From Pseudohalocynthiibacter aestuariivivens (GTDB taxonomy: Bacteria; Pseudomonadota; Alphaproteobacteria; Rhodobacterales; Rhodobacteraceae): a stretch of DNA of 64,000 nucleotides. The notes under the pieces are model-generated. The model saw only the letters and a program-made list of their open reading frames with translations. It did no database searches and was not told where the DNA came from. Of this stretch, positions 9,721 to 19,321 are shown piece after piece; the stretch's first letter is position 1; every line of letters begins with the position of its first letter. The stretch is taken from positions 434,001 to 498,000 of the forward strand of contig NZ_CP049037.1 of NCBI RefSeq assembly GCF_011040495.1, written 5' to 3'. The position numbers and the translations under genes were made by a program.

Positions 9721-10593
9721 ATGAGCACACTGGCATTCTTGGGCATGGGAGTTATGGGCTATCCGATGGCGGGCCACTTGCAGGCTGCGGGTCACTCGGT
9801 CTGTGTGTACAACCGGACCACCGCGAAGGCAGAAAAATGGGCCTCCGAACACGGCGGCACCCATGCGACAACCCCAAGAGAGGCTGCGGCAGACGCCGAT
9901 TTCGTAATGGCCTGCGTTGGCAATGACGATGATTTGCGCTCGGTTTGTCTGGGTGAAGATGGTGCTTTTGCAGGGATGAAATCCGGCGCGACCTTTGTCG
10001 ATCATACGACCGTGTCATCAAAAGTTACCGAAGAGTTGTATGCGATGGCCAAGGATGCCGGATTGAATTTCGTCGATGCGCCAATCTCAGGCGGGCAGGC
10101 GGGCGCGGAAAATGGGCAGCTATCCATCATGTGTGGCGGTGACCAATCGGCCTATGACGCAGCCGAACCGGTGATGAATACCTATGCCAAGCTTTGTCGC
10201 CGGATCGGTGATAGCGGGGCAGGGCAAGTGACAAAAATGTGCAATCAGATCGCCATTGCCGGACTGGTTCAGGGGCTGAGCGAGGCGCTGCACTTTGCCG
10301 AAAAGGCAGGGCTGGACGGGCGCGCGGTCACCGAAGTGATCAGCCAGGGAGCCGCCGGGAGTTGGCAGATGGCAAACCGATACGAGACGATGTTGGACGA
10401 CCATTTCGAACACGGATTCGCGGTGGACTGGATGCGCAAGGATCTGGGGATCTGTCTGGATACGGCCAATGAAACCGGCGCATCTCTGCCAGTCACGGCA
10501 CTGGTCGACCAGTTCTACAAGGATGTACAAAAAATGGGCGGAGGACGCTGGGACACATCCAGCCTGCTCAAGCGGTTACGCCAAATGGGATGA
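9721..10593 (+). CDS. 3-hydroxyisobutyrate dehydrogenase-family oxidoreductase
   Basis: 290-residue NAD(P)-dependent beta-hydroxyacid dehydrogenase. The N-terminal Rossmann motif is FLGMGVMGYPMAGHL, the substrate loop is DAPISGGQAGAENGQL, and the catalytic Lys lies in GAGQVTKMCNQ. Members reduce or oxidise short hydroxyacids (3-hydroxyisobutyrate, tartronate semialdehyde, succinic semialdehyde); the neighbours do not say which. The ATG at 9721 is chosen because GGGGAAAG lies just upstream; an upstream extension would run into the divergent acylase gene. Confidence 0.85.
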   Translation: MSTLAFLGMGVMGYPMAGHLQAAGHSVCVYNRTTAKAEKWASEHGGTHATTPREAAADADFVMACVGNDDDLRSVCLGEDGAFAGMKSGATFVDHTTVSSKVTEELYAMAKDAGLNFVDAPISGGQAGAENGQLSIMCGGDQSAYDAAEPVMNTYAKLCRRIGDSGAGQVTKMCNQIAIAGLVQGLSEALHFAEKAGLDGRAVTEVISQGAAGSWQMANRYETMLDDHFEHGFAVDWMRKDLGICLDTANETGASLPVTALVDQFYKDVQKMGGGRWDTSSLLKRLRQMG

Positions 10594-10608
10594 CGCCAAC
10601 ACTGGTGA

Positions 10609-11583
10609 TTATGCATTGACTGTATCCTCGTCAGAACGTTCCGTATCGTTGCCGTCCTCTGCGCGGGTGCGAAGCGGGTCCTTGAACGTGAGTGTCCGAT
10701 AGGGAAACGGAATTTCGATTTCGGCGTCGTCAAGCGCCCTCTTTACCGCGGCAATGACTTTGTCACGCGATTGCCGGATATCGAGCGGCGTAGAGCCGGT
10801 CCACCAAGTGATTTCAAAATTTATGGAGCTATCCGCGAATTCGTGGGCGTAGATTTGCACATCTTTGACATCGCTGTGCACTAAATCAACCTTGCGCACC
10901 GCCTCTGCTATGACGTCGCGCGCGGCATCTACATCCTCTCCGTATGCGACGCCACAGATAATCGTCGTGCGGCGCAGGTCCTTTGATGTGCGTACAGTGA
11001 CCGGATTTTTGAACAAGAATCCATTAGGTGTGACAACCAACTGACCGTCTGTCTGGCGAAGCCGCGTGTCCCGAACCGTGACCAGTTCAACCTGTCCTTC
11101 GATCCCCTCGCATTCGATAAAATCACCCCGGGTAAACGGCTCTCGAAGAAGAACCAGTACACCGGCAAAGAAATTCTCAAACGTGTCCTTAAACGCCAAA
11201 CCGATCGCGATACCGCCCACACCCAGCGCCGTCAGTGCCTTGCCGGGGGTTATGGTAGGGAAAGCGATCGTTGCCGCAATAAGAAGGCCGAAAAACCAAA
11301 TCAGTACGGTCAACAGCATTGTAGACACTTCGATCAACGCGTTGCGCGTTCGCGCGCGTCGAAGGATACGGGGCAGGAAGGCACGTACAAGTGCAGCAAC
11401 GACCCAAACCAACAAAACAAAGATAAGCGACGCGATGAGTTGAGGCAGAACCGCCCAGAAACCTTCGATGTAATCGTTCAGCTTTTCGCGCATCGGTTCT
11501 GGGGCTATTGCCCAAACAGACTGTGATGCCGCGCTGGCGACCTCAGCCGCGTTGTCTGCAATCGTCTCGGTGCTGTCCGCCAT
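10609..11583 (-). CDS. MscS-family mechanosensitive ion channel
   Basis: 324-residue small-conductance mechanosensitive channel. After a soluble N-terminus, three hydrophobic segments span about 35-130; the pore-lining TM3 region includes LTALGVGGIAIGLAFKD, followed by the MscS beta domain (RGDFIECEGIEGQVELV, LRQTDGQLVVTPN). A C-terminal alpha/beta domain follows. The start at 11583 has AAGGACGGGAT upstream. Expected role: release of solutes on hypo-osmotic shock. Confidence 0.9.
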   Translation of the reverse strand: MADSTETIADNAAEVASAASQSVWAIAPEPMREKLNDYIEGFWAVLPQLIASLIFVLLVWVVAALVRAFLPRILRRARTRNALIEVSTMLLTVLIWFFGLLIAATIAFPTITPGKALTALGVGGIAIGLAFKDTFENFFAGVLVLLREPFTRGDFIECEGIEGQVELVTVRDTRLRQTDGQLVVTPNGFLFKNPVTVRTSKDLRRTTIICGVAYGEDVDAARDVIAEAVRKVDLVHSDVKDVQIYAHEFADSSINFEITWWTGSTPLDIRQSRDKVIAAVKRALDDAEIEIPFPYRTLTFKDPLRTRAEDGNDTERSDEDTVNA

Positions 11584-11711
11584 ATCCCGTCCTTGTTGTT
11601 GCAATGAACAACCCGGTGAGTCATGGGAAGGTTCCGAAACGACAGCGTTTAAAAGGACGGGCGCTTTGGATACCCCCGCCCAAATGGGGGAAATGAAAGG
11701 TGTACGAAGGC

Positions 11712-12926
11712 TTAGCCCGGCAGCGCTTTGTTCAAATTCTCATCGACCTTTTCAAGGAAACCCATCGTGGTCAGCCAACTTTGGTCCGGACCAACCAAAA
11801 GCGCCAGATCCTTGGTCATGTGACCAGATTCGACTGTGTCCACCACGACCTTTTCCAGAGTTTCGGCAAAGTTCAGCAACGGATCGTTCTCGTCCAGCTT
11901 TGCGCGATGCTTCAGTCCGCCGGTCCATGCGTAAATTGACGCGATTGAATTGGTCGATGTCGCTTCGCCCTTCTGGTGCTGGCGGTAGTGGCGCGTCACA
12001 GTGCCGTGTGCCGCTTCGGCCTCGACGGTCTGTCCGTCCGGTGTCATCAAAACGGACGTCATCAATCCGAGCGAGCCAAAACCCTGCGCAACGGTGTCAG
12101 ATTGCACATCGCCGTCGTAGTTCTTGCACGCCCAGACATAGCCACCATTCCATTTCATCGCGCAGGCAACCATGTCGTCGATCAGGCGGTGTTCATAGGT
12201 GATGCCTGCCGCTTTGAACTTGTCGGCAAATTCAGTGTCGAAAATCTGCTGAAACAGTTCCAAAAACCGACCATCGTACTGCTTGAGAATGGTGTTCTTG
12301 GTCGACAGGTAAACCGGCCAACCTTTTGCCAGACCATAGTTCATTGATGCACGGGCGAAATCAATGATCGATTTGTCGAGGTTGTACATCGCCATGACCA
12401 CGCCGCTGTCGGGGGCGTCGAATACTTCGTGCTCTATCTCTGTGCCATCTTCGCCGACGAACTTGATCGTCAGCTTGCCCGCGCCGGGAAATTTAAAATC
12501 GGTGGCGCGGTATTGATCGCCGAACGCATGACGCCCCACAACGATGGGTTTGGTCCAGCCGGGGACGAGGCGCGGCACGTTCTTGCAGATGATCGGCTCG
12601 CGAAAGATCACTCCGCCCAGGATATTGCGGATCGTGCCATTTGGGCTGCGCCACATCTTCTTCAGACCGAATTCCTCGACCCGCGCTTCATCCGGCGTAA
12701 TCGTGGCGCACTTTACGCCGACGCCGAATTCCTGAATCGCGTGGGCGGCATCGACGGTGATCTGATCTTCGGTGCGGTCGCGTTCTTCGATGCCCAGATC
12801 ATAGTATTTCAGATCAATATCGAGATATGGCAAGATCAGCTTTTTCTTGATGAAATCCCACATGATCCGGGTCATTTCATCGCCGTCCAGCTCTACAATG
12901 GGATTATCGACTTTGATCTTGGACAT
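11712..12926 (-). CDS. icd: NADP-dependent isocitrate dehydrogenase, homodimeric type
   Basis: 404-residue TCA-cycle enzyme converting isocitrate to 2-oxoglutarate with NADP+. It belongs to the eukaryote-like subfamily: starts [16 protein letters not shown], has [12 protein letters not shown], the substrate loop [12 protein letters not shown] and [12 protein letters not shown]. Length fits that subfamily. It lies directly downstream of a second, unrelated isocitrate dehydrogenase gene on the same strand, separated by a hairpin. Confidence 0.95.
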   Translation of the reverse strand: MSKIKVDNPIVELDGDEMTRIMWDFIKKKLILPYLDIDLKYYDLGIEERDRTEDQITVDAAHAIQEFGVGVKCATITPDEARVEEFGLKKMWRSPNGTIRNILGGVIFREPIICKNVPRLVPGWTKPIVVGRHAFGDQYRATDFKFPGAGKLTIKFVGEDGTEIEHEVFDAPDSGVVMAMYNLDKSIIDFARASMNYGLAKGWPVYLSTKNTILKQYDGRFLELFQQIFDTEFADKFKAAGITYEHRLIDDMVACAMKWNGGYVWACKNYDGDVQSDTVAQGFGSLGLMTSVLMTPDGQTVEAEAAHGTVTRHYRQHQKGEATSTNSIASIYAWTGGLKHRAKLDENDPLLNFAETLEKVVVDTVESGHMTKDLALLVGPDQSWLTTMGFLEKVDENLNKALPG

Positions 12927-12979
12927 GTGACAGCCTTTCGGGATGCTACAGATATGCGTGGTTTGCCTGCACAGCAGAT

Positions 12980-13012
12980 AGCACCGCCTTGACGAAGGTC
13001 AAAGGCGGTGCT
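12980..13012. terminator. Inverted repeat between the two isocitrate dehydrogenase genes
   Basis: Perfect 11-bp arms AGCACCGCCTT (12980-12990) and AAGGCGGTGCT (13002-13012), with a further GAC/GTC pairing inside the loop. It lies just after the monomeric enzyme's stop on the minus strand. No T-run follows on either strand, so it may be an mRNA 3'-stabilising or partial-termination hairpin. Confidence 0.5.
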
Positions 13013-13034
13013 GTCATGCTGATGAATTCACGGT

Positions 13035-15239
13035 TTAGCCAATGATCCCATTCAACGTCGCACTCGGGCGCATGACAGCCGTCAGCTTTTCCGGGGCGGG
13101 GTGGAAATAGCCGCCGGTATCTGCCGGTCGACCCTGCGCAGCGGCCAGTTCGGAGGTGATCGCGGTCTCGTTTTCGGCCAATGCTTTGGCCACCGGTGCG
13201 AATTCTTCGGCCAATGCCGCGTCATCCGACTGTGCCGCCAGTGCTTCGGCCCAGTAACGGGCGAACCAATAGTGGCTATCGCGATTATCCGGCTGACCGA
13301 CTTTGCGGCTGGGCGAACGGTCGTGATCCAGAATGCCCTGGGTTGCGGCCTCGACTGCCTCGCCCAGAACGCGCGCGCGCGCATTGCCCTTGGCATCGGC
13401 AAGAAACTTGAAACTTTCGCCGAGTGCGCAGAACTCTCCCAGACTGTCCCAACGCAGGTGGTTTTCCTCATCCAGCTGCTGAACGTGTTTGGGCGCAGAG
13501 CCACCTGCGCCAGTCTCAAAGAGGCCGCCGCCTTGCATCAGCTTCACAATTGATAGCATTTTGGCCGATGTCGCCAGTTCGAGGATCGGAAAGAGGTCAG
13601 TCAGATAATCGCGCAGCACGTTGCCGGTGATTGCGATGGTGTTCTCACCCTTGGTGATTGTTTCCAGTGACGCGCGCGTTGCGTCGGCTGGGGCCATGAT
13701 TTCGAATTTGTCGGTTACACCTTTGGCCTCAAGGATCGGTTTGACCAGCGCGATGAGCTCAGCATCGTGGGCGCGGTTCGCGTCCAGCCAGAAGATCGAG
13801 CGATAGCCAGTCGCTTTCTGACGTTCGATGGCCAGATTGACCCAATCCTCGATTGGCGCCTTGCGGGCCGACGCAGACCGCCAGATATCGTCCTTGGAAA
13901 CGGCATGTTCGTGCAGAACTGTCCCATCGTCCAGGATCATCTGAACCGTCCCATCTTCGGGGATTTCAAAGGTGGTCGGATGGCTGCCGTATTCCTCGGC
14001 CTTTTGCGCCATCAGGCCGATGTTTTGGACAGTCCCCGCCGTGGCGGGGTTCAGCTTGCCATTGGCTTTGAAGAACTTGACCGCCTCATCATAGACAGGT
14101 GCATAAGAGTTGTCGGGGATGACGCAAACGGTATCTGCCTCGTTGCCATCAGGGCCCCAGCCCTTGCCGCCCGCGCGGATCAGGGCGGGCATAGACGCAT
14201 CAATGATCACGTCAGATGGTACGTGCAGGTTGGTGATACCCTTGTCCGAGTTCACCATGTACATCGGCGGACGCTCTGCCGTGACTGCCTCAATCGCAGC
14301 CATGATCTCGGGGACATCCTTGACCCGCTCGAGCAGATCGCCAAGGCCGGAATTGGGGTTCACGCCCAGATCGTTCATCCGATCACCGTGGATCTCGAAT
14401 ACCGGCGCGAGCCAGGCTTTGACCGCGTGGCCAAAGATGATCGGGTCGGAAACCTTCATCATCGTAGCTTTCATATGCAGTGAAAACAGCACGCCTTCGG
14501 ACTTGGTCCGGTCGATCTCGGCCGCGAGAAAGTCGTCCAATGCCTCAGCCGACATAAATGTAGCATCGACCACGGTGCCTGCCGGGTAGGAAACCGCGTC
14601 CTTTAGAACTGTCTCGCCAGTGGCCGTTTTCAACACAATCCTAGCTGTGGCGGCATCTTTCAGAGTGATGGATTTTTCGTTCGAGAAGAAATCATCGCCG
14701 GACATGCTGGTAACACGCGTTTTGCTGTCTGCGCTCCACTCGCCCATGCGGTGGGGATTGTTCTGCGCGAATTTCTTGACAGCAGCCGCGGCCCGGCGGT
14801 CGGAATTGCCTTCGCGTAGGACCGGGTTCACCGCAGACCCCTTGATCGTGTCAAAACGCGCGCGGATCTGCTTTTCCGCATCCGTTTCGGGTGTTTCGGG
14901 ATAATCTGGCACCGCATAGCCTTGGGACTGCAATTCACGGACTGCCGCGACCAATTGCGGCACCGAGGCAGAGATGTTGGGAAGTTTGATGACGTTTGCA
15001 TCTGGTGTTTTCACCAACTCACCCAAATCTGCCAGATCATCAGGGATACGTTGATCGTCTGTCAGGTGATCCGGAAAGGTAGCGAGGATGCGCCCCGCCA
15101 GAGAGATATCCTTGGTACCGATAGAAACATCTGCAGCGGCGGCAAATCGTTGAATGATCGGCAACAACGATGCGCTGGCGCGTTCGGGCGCCTCGTCGAC
15201 CTTGGTGTAGATGATATCGGGACGGGATGTATCGGTCAT
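13035..15239 (-). CDS. NADP-dependent isocitrate dehydrogenase, monomeric type
   Basis: 734-residue monomeric IDH, a different fold arrangement from the dimeric enzyme next door. Family landmarks: [11 protein letters not shown], the substrate region [27 protein letters not shown] [27 protein letters not shown], and DQWRYF-type C-terminal region replaced by [18 protein letters not shown]. Length is near the usual 740. The ATG at 15239 has AAAGGAC upstream; an upstream in-frame start would only extend into leader sequence. Having both forms is known in some bacteria, where they are regulated differently by temperature or carbon source. Confidence 0.93.
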   Translation of the reverse strand: MTDTSRPDIIYTKVDEAPERASASLLPIIQRFAAAADVSIGTKDISLAGRILATFPDHLTDDQRIPDDLADLGELVKTPDANVIKLPNISASVPQLVAAVRELQSQGYAVPDYPETPETDAEKQIRARFDTIKGSAVNPVLREGNSDRRAAAAVKKFAQNNPHRMGEWSADSKTRVTSMSGDDFFSNEKSITLKDAATARIVLKTATGETVLKDAVSYPAGTVVDATFMSAEALDDFLAAEIDRTKSEGVLFSLHMKATMMKVSDPIIFGHAVKAWLAPVFEIHGDRMNDLGVNPNSGLGDLLERVKDVPEIMAAIEAVTAERPPMYMVNSDKGITNLHVPSDVIIDASMPALIRAGGKGWGPDGNEADTVCVIPDNSYAPVYDEAVKFFKANGKLNPATAGTVQNIGLMAQKAEEYGSHPTTFEIPEDGTVQMILDDGTVLHEHAVSKDDIWRSASARKAPIEDWVNLAIERQKATGYRSIFWLDANRAHDAELIALVKPILEAKGVTDKFEIMAPADATRASLETITKGENTIAITGNVLRDYLTDLFPILELATSAKMLSIVKLMQGGGLFETGAGGSAPKHVQQLDEENHLRWDSLGEFCALGESFKFLADAKGNARARVLGEAVEAATQGILDHDRSPSRKVGQPDNRDSHYWFARYWAEALAAQSDDAALAEEFAPVAKALAENETAITSELAAAQGRPADTGGYFHPAPEKLTAVMRPSATLNGIIG

Positions 15240-15373
15240 TCTGGTGTCCTTTGCGGGGAAAGGTGAATTGAATCTATGGGGCCTCATACCTCAAAAAGCG
15301 GGGAGGGGGAAGCGCTGTATGCGAACGTATACAATTTTACTTGCAGGCAAAGCGCCTACGATCTGCTAGCGGA

Positions 15374-15679
15374 TCAGTCCTCGGGACCGGATCGATCTTC
15401 TTTGTGGGCAAACGCCCCCGCGGGGTGGCGCCGCAGATGACCGCCATGTTCTCGCTCGCGTAATGTGTAGCTAACGAATTGTTGTATCGTGACCGCAAAA
15501 GCCCCGAGGCCGACAAAGATGAAGCTCGGCGTACCGATCTTGCCCGCGGCCGTGACCGAGACAAGGCTGCCATATCCGACGGTAGGCAGGGTCACGACGG
15601 TGAAGAAATAGGCGTCGAGCCAACTCCAGCTTTCGGTCAGCCCGAAGAATACTGTGCCGCTGCGCATTACCAGCCGCAA
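15374..15679 (-). CDS. Small two-TM K+ channel, probably frameshifted near its start
   Basis: The readable frame gives about 101 residues with the pore helix and K+ selectivity filter TLPTVGYG and one TM helix (FIFVGLGAFAVTIQQFV), then a charged tail. TM1 is only partly present and the frame would have to begin at TTG. An ATG at 15716 opens the missing start in another frame (MTRFW...), and removing one A/T from the run at 15704-15707 joins it cleanly to ...GAIALVSTLRLVM. So either the gene carries a one-base insertion or the sequence has an error. It lies next to frnE on the same strand. Confidence 0.6.
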   Translation of the reverse strand: MRLVMRSGTVFFGLTESWSWLDAYFFTVVTLPTVGYGSLVSVTAAGKIGTPSFIFVGLGAFAVTIQQFVSYTLREREHGGHLRRHPAGAFAHKEDRSGPED

Positions 15680-15724
15680 TGTGGAAACAAGGGCGATGGC
15701 CCCAAAAGCGGGTCATTGGCAAAG

Positions 15725-16378
15725 TCAGTCGGCGGCCTGAATGCGGGCGATGATATCGTCGATCACCTGCAACCACAGATCTGTGTCCTGACAGCCCGGC
15801 ACAGCATGCTGACCGTTGACGATAAAGGTCGGCACACCGGTAATCCCCATCTCACGGAACTGTGTGTCACGGGCGCTGATGTCGTCGCGATCCGCGTCGC
15901 TTTTCAACAGTTTGTGCACCACAGCGGCATCCATGCCCAACCCGTCGGCGATGTCGCCCAGAACCTCGTGGTCGCCGATATCACGACCATCCTCAAAATA
16001 GGCGCGGAATAATGCCATCGCAACGGCGTCTTGCTTGCCCTCGATCCCGGCCCAATGCAGTAGTCTGTGCGCATCAAGCGTGTTGGGCGTTCGCTGCATC
16101 GCCTCGAAATTGATGCCAAGGTCCGCCGCCTTGGCGCGTTCTACCACGGGCGCGTAGGCACGCACCGCACCCTCCTTGCCGCCAAACTTGGTTTCTAGAT
16201 ACGCCCGGCGATCCATGCCGTCGGCTGGCATGTCAGGATTGAGCTGAAAGGGATGCCATTCAATAACAAAGGGATGATCCGGGCGCTGCTCCAACGCGCG
16301 GTCGAGCAGTGTCTTGCCGATGTAACACCATGGGCAGATCGGATCAGAGATGATGTCGAGCTTGACAGTATCATTCAT
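15725..16378 (-). CDS. DsbA family oxidoreductase (FrnE/HCCA-isomerase-like)
   Basis: 217-residue cytoplasmic thioredoxin-fold protein of the FrnE group. The redox motif is CPWC in SDPICPWCYIGKTLL near the N-terminus; a helical insertion and the cis-Pro loop GITGVPTFIVNGQH follow. No signal peptide. Members act as thiol oxidoreductases or glutathione S-transferase-like isomerases. The start at 16378 is the point where the family homology begins; a longer frame upstream looks non-coding. Confidence 0.88.
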   Translation of the reverse strand: MNDTVKLDIISDPICPWCYIGKTLLDRALEQRPDHPFVIEWHPFQLNPDMPADGMDRRAYLETKFGGKEGAVRAYAPVVERAKAADLGINFEAMQRTPNTLDAHRLLHWAGIEGKQDAVAMALFRAYFEDGRDIGDHEVLGDIADGLGMDAAVVHKLLKSDADRDDISARDTQFREMGITGVPTFIVNGQHAVPGCQDTDLWLQVIDDIIARIQAAD

Positions 16379-16834
16379 GACAGCAGGGCCTTTTGATAGA
16401 ATGGGCATTCCCAAGAAGACAGGATGGAGGGCACATATAGGCCGGAACAGCGTGTGGTACACCCCGAAAGCGGGTCAAATCTGATCGCCATGCTTGCGAA
16501 ATAGGTCAGGCAAATGGGAAGAAATCAATGTTAGGCTAACCTACACCTGTCAGGCGTTATCCAGACAGCGAGGTATGCTGCCGTTGTATTTGACCGTGCG
16601 CATCGCGGATTTGACCCCTTGTCGAGCGCCAAACCCTCCTTTGTCACTGCTGCCAGGCGCTCGCACGTCGCAAAACATCAGGCGTGAACTTTGGCCTGAT
16701 TAACATCCGACAGATAGCAGTTGCTGAAGCTCTCGGACAGGGCCTCGCGTTATGCTCGATCAGCAGAAAGCAAGGTCAATTCGATTTTTGCCGCGTCAGA
16801 CGACGGGTAAAGGCCGGGAAAATGTGACTATGCA
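16379..16834. other. Gene-free stretch
   Basis: 456 bases between frnE and the acyl-CoA ligase, both on the minus strand. Short open frames here have no start signal or protein-like composition. I see no RNA gene, repeat or clear terminator. It probably holds the frnE promoter and the ligase 3' end. Confidence 0.5.
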
Positions 16835-18346
16835 TTACCCTTCGAGAAGTGAATGCAGTGACTTTCGCGCGACTTTACCATTCGCGTTCGCTGGAATGTG
16901 ATCAACACGATAATAGGCACGGGGCTGCTTGTAGTCGGCTAACTTCGTGCTGGCATAGGCGCGCAGGTCCGCGTCCTTCTGGGGTGTATCACTGGTGTAG
17001 AAGGCGGCGATGATGCGCACATCTGTCTTGATTTCGATGTCCGTCACCGCGATTTGGCCGATGCCGGGACAATCTGCCAATGCCGCTTCCACCTCGAGCG
17101 GGGAAACACGGAAACCTCCTGCGTTCATCATATCGTCGTCTCGACCCAGATAGGTGATCGCGCCATCTGCATCCATCTGACCCAAATCACCAGTCCGAAA
17201 CCAGTCGCCTTGCATCTTGGCCGCTGTTGCCTCGGCCGCGCCTTCGTAGCCCAGCATCAGTCCCGGATCAGCGCGGTGAACAGATATCACACCGGGTGTT
17301 CCGATCGGAACGGGGCCGTCGTCACCAAGGATAGCAACGCGGCGGCCCGGTTGTGGTCTGCCCAGCGTACCGGGTGGGGCCGGCTGAGACGGCGACCCCG
17401 AGAGAAATGTCGAACATTCCGAGAGGCCATATGCCTCGAAAATCGGCGTACCAGTTGCCTGTCGCCAATTATCGGCGATTGATTGGGACAGCTTTTCCCC
17501 TGCGGACACGCCATGGCGAATCTTGGGCAGGTTAAGGGAACTGCCCTGCTTTAGAAACTTACGGTAAACACCTGGTGCGGCAGCAAATATCGTGGCTTCA
17601 TAAGATTTAAGAATGAGAGGCAGCTGCTCTGCGGCAACCCCCGGTTCGGGGATTAATGCCGTCGCGCCAGCACGCCACGGATCCATCAATCCGACACCCA
17701 TCGTGTAGGTCCAGTTGAACGCCCCGGCATGAAGCAATCTGTCGTCGGCAGAAACCCCGAGCCAACCGGTATGCATCATTTGCCGCGCCCAGACTGCGCG
17801 ATGGGCATGGACCACGGCGCGCGGCGTGCCCGACGTACCGGAGGTATAGACGATATAGGCTGGACGGTTCGGATCGCCCATCTGCCAATCGGCCTCTGGA
17901 CCGCCCCAAAAGGCGCGCAGGGCACGGGTATTCAGGACAGGTCGGTCGGTTTCTGCACAGGATACATCGGCGTCATGCAGGATCAGGGTTGGGTCGAGAT
18001 GGGTCAACACCTTGGCGACTTCGGCCGCCGTTAATTGTGGTGACGTGGGAATCGGGACTATGCCCACGGCAATTGCCGCCAGATAGGCAATGGGATACTC
18101 GACAGTATTTCCAAGCCGCAATAACACCCGGTCTCCGGGGGACGCGCCGGCGGCCAGCAACCCTTGGCCGGTGGCCAATACAGCAGAGCGGAGTTCACCA
18201 TACCGCCAGTGCGTCGCACGATTTAAGCCAAGTATCGACAGCGCTACCTTGTCCGGGTGCGTCGCTGCGCAGTCCAGCACATGGGCGGCCATATTGAATG
18301 AAGCGGGGCAGGGTGGGAAGGGTCCCACATCGAAAAGAGATACCAT
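16835..18346 (-). CDS. AMP-forming acyl-CoA ligase (benzoate-CoA ligase-like)
   Basis: 503-residue ANL-superfamily enzyme that adenylates a carboxylic acid and transfers it to CoA. Motif A3 is YIVYTSGTSGTPR, A5 YGLSECS, A7/A8 WFRTGDLG...GRDDDMMNAGGFRVSP, and the catalytic Lys lies in NANGKVARKSL at the C-terminus. The overall pattern (FNWTYTMG, HAGAF) is like aryl- or benzoate-CoA ligases, but the acid is not defined. It is divergent from an XRE-cupin regulator 67 bases away, which likely controls it. Confidence 0.85.
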   Translation of the reverse strand: MVSLFDVGPFPPCPASFNMAAHVLDCAATHPDKVALSILGLNRATHWRYGELRSAVLATGQGLLAAGASPGDRVLLRLGNTVEYPIAYLAAIAVGIVPIPTSPQLTAAEVAKVLTHLDPTLILHDADVSCAETDRPVLNTRALRAFWGGPEADWQMGDPNRPAYIVYTSGTSGTPRAVVHAHRAVWARQMMHTGWLGVSADDRLLHAGAFNWTYTMGVGLMDPWRAGATALIPEPGVAAEQLPLILKSYEATIFAAAPGVYRKFLKQGSSLNLPKIRHGVSAGEKLSQSIADNWRQATGTPIFEAYGLSECSTFLSGSPSQPAPPGTLGRPQPGRRVAILGDDGPVPIGTPGVISVHRADPGLMLGYEGAAEATAAKMQGDWFRTGDLGQMDADGAITYLGRDDDMMNAGGFRVSPLEVEAALADCPGIGQIAVTDIEIKTDVRIIAAFYTSDTPQKDADLRAYASTKLADYKQPRAYYRVDHIPANANGKVARKSLHSLLEG

Positions 18347-18413
18347 ATCATTGGCCTAGGCCGCACGCGCGACCATTGCAAGCCCACAAATGGCTGGCGT
18401 ATAGGTGGAGAAT

Positions 18414-19034
18414 ATGAGCACACGCAATGCAAACCTGATCCAGATATCCCGTGACGATGGCGCAACAGATCAGGGCGAGCCATTAAACTTGGGCGCGCGG
18501 GTCCGTGACCTGCGAAAATCCCGCGGTTGGACGCTGGAACAAGCCGCCCGTCAGGCGGGTCTGGCGCGGTCAACGCTATCAAAGATCGAAAACGGCCAGA
18601 TGTCGCCAACCTATGATGCGCTGAAAAAGCTGGCGGTCGGGCTAGAGATTTCGGTGCCGCAGCTTTTTACCCCACCTCAGCAGGGGCAAATCAACGGGCG
18701 CATGGATGTGACCCGTGTAGGGCGTGGAACGCCCTATGCCACAGCCACCTATGAGCACACGTTGATGGCTGGTAGCCTGCGACAAAAGGCGATGATGCCC
18801 TACACGGCCCGCATCCGCGCGCGCAAAATCGAAGAGTTCGACGGATGGGTGCGTCACGACGGCGAAGAGTTTCTCTATGTGCTGACCGGGGTTATCCGGC
18901 TCTACACCGAATTCTACGAACCCGTCGAGATGCGTCGCGGGGATAGTGTCTATTATGACGCGACGATGGGGCATAATGTCATTTCAATCAGCCCCGAGGA
19001 CGCCACGATCCTGTGGGTTACTGCCCTGACCTGA
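18414..19034 (+). CDS. XRE-family regulator with C-terminal cupin
   Basis: 206-residue transcription factor. Residues about 27-80 form a Cro/CI-type HTH (RVRDLRKSRGWTLEQAARQAGLARSTLSKIENG); the C-terminal cupin carries GEEFLYVLTGVIRLY and GDSVYYDATMGHNVIS. Such regulators sense a small ligand through the cupin. Start at 18414 has AGGTGGAG upstream. It is divergent from the acyl-CoA ligase, the probable target. Confidence 0.88.
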   Translation: MSTRNANLIQISRDDGATDQGEPLNLGARVRDLRKSRGWTLEQAARQAGLARSTLSKIENGQMSPTYDALKKLAVGLEISVPQLFTPPQQGQINGRMDVTRVGRGTPYATATYEHTLMAGSLRQKAMMPYTARIRARKIEEFDGWVRHDGEEFLYVLTGVIRLYTEFYEPVEMRRGDSVYYDATMGHNVISISPEDATILWVTALT

Positions 19035-19041
19035 CAAACAG

Positions 19042-19065
19042 AAAAAGCCCCGGATGCGCCCGAGG
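19042..19065 (-). terminator. Rho-independent terminator after the entericidin-like gene
   Basis: On the minus strand a 6-bp stem CCTCGG/CCGGGG (one G-U pair) with loop GCGCAT is followed by CTTTTTC. It lies about 65 bases beyond the small lipoprotein gene on that strand. Confidence 0.6.
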
Positions 19066-19130
19066 TTCTATCGCTATTCATGCCCCGATTCGATTTCGAG
19101 ACCACATGCTTGTGTTGACGGGCGAGCTGG

Positions 19131-19244
19131 TCAGAACCAGCCTTGCACGCCACGCGCTGCACCAGAGATGTCACGTCCGACACCATCCACAGTGGCACAT
19201 CCCGCCAACGCGGTCAGCATCGCAACAACGATCCACTTTCTCAT
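19131..19244 (-). CDS. Entericidin-like small lipoprotein
   Basis: A 37-residue gene: MRKWIVVAMLTALAGCA, then VDGVGRDISGAARGVQ and WF-stop. The signal peptide ends in lipobox LAGC, so the mature peptide is a lipidated outer- or inner-membrane peptide of about 22 residues; T-V-x-G-x-G-x-D-I-x-x-A is the entericidin (EcnA/B) pattern. AAGG lies about nine bases before the ATG. A terminator follows on the same strand. Entericidins are linked to stationary phase or envelope stress; the role here is unknown. Confidence 0.75.
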   Translation of the reverse strand: MRKWIVVAMLTALAGCATVDGVGRDISGAARGVQGWF

Positions 19245-19321
19245 CAAATTAGCCTTGCCTGCTTTTCGTTCGTTTCATTCATCGCGCTGATTTTCTCAGT
19301 CTGTGATGATCTTCTGCTCGT

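Noticed and set aside
16494..16703. Small protein on the plus strand in the frnE-ligase gap
   Set aside because: No ribosome site, atypical composition and no family resemblance.
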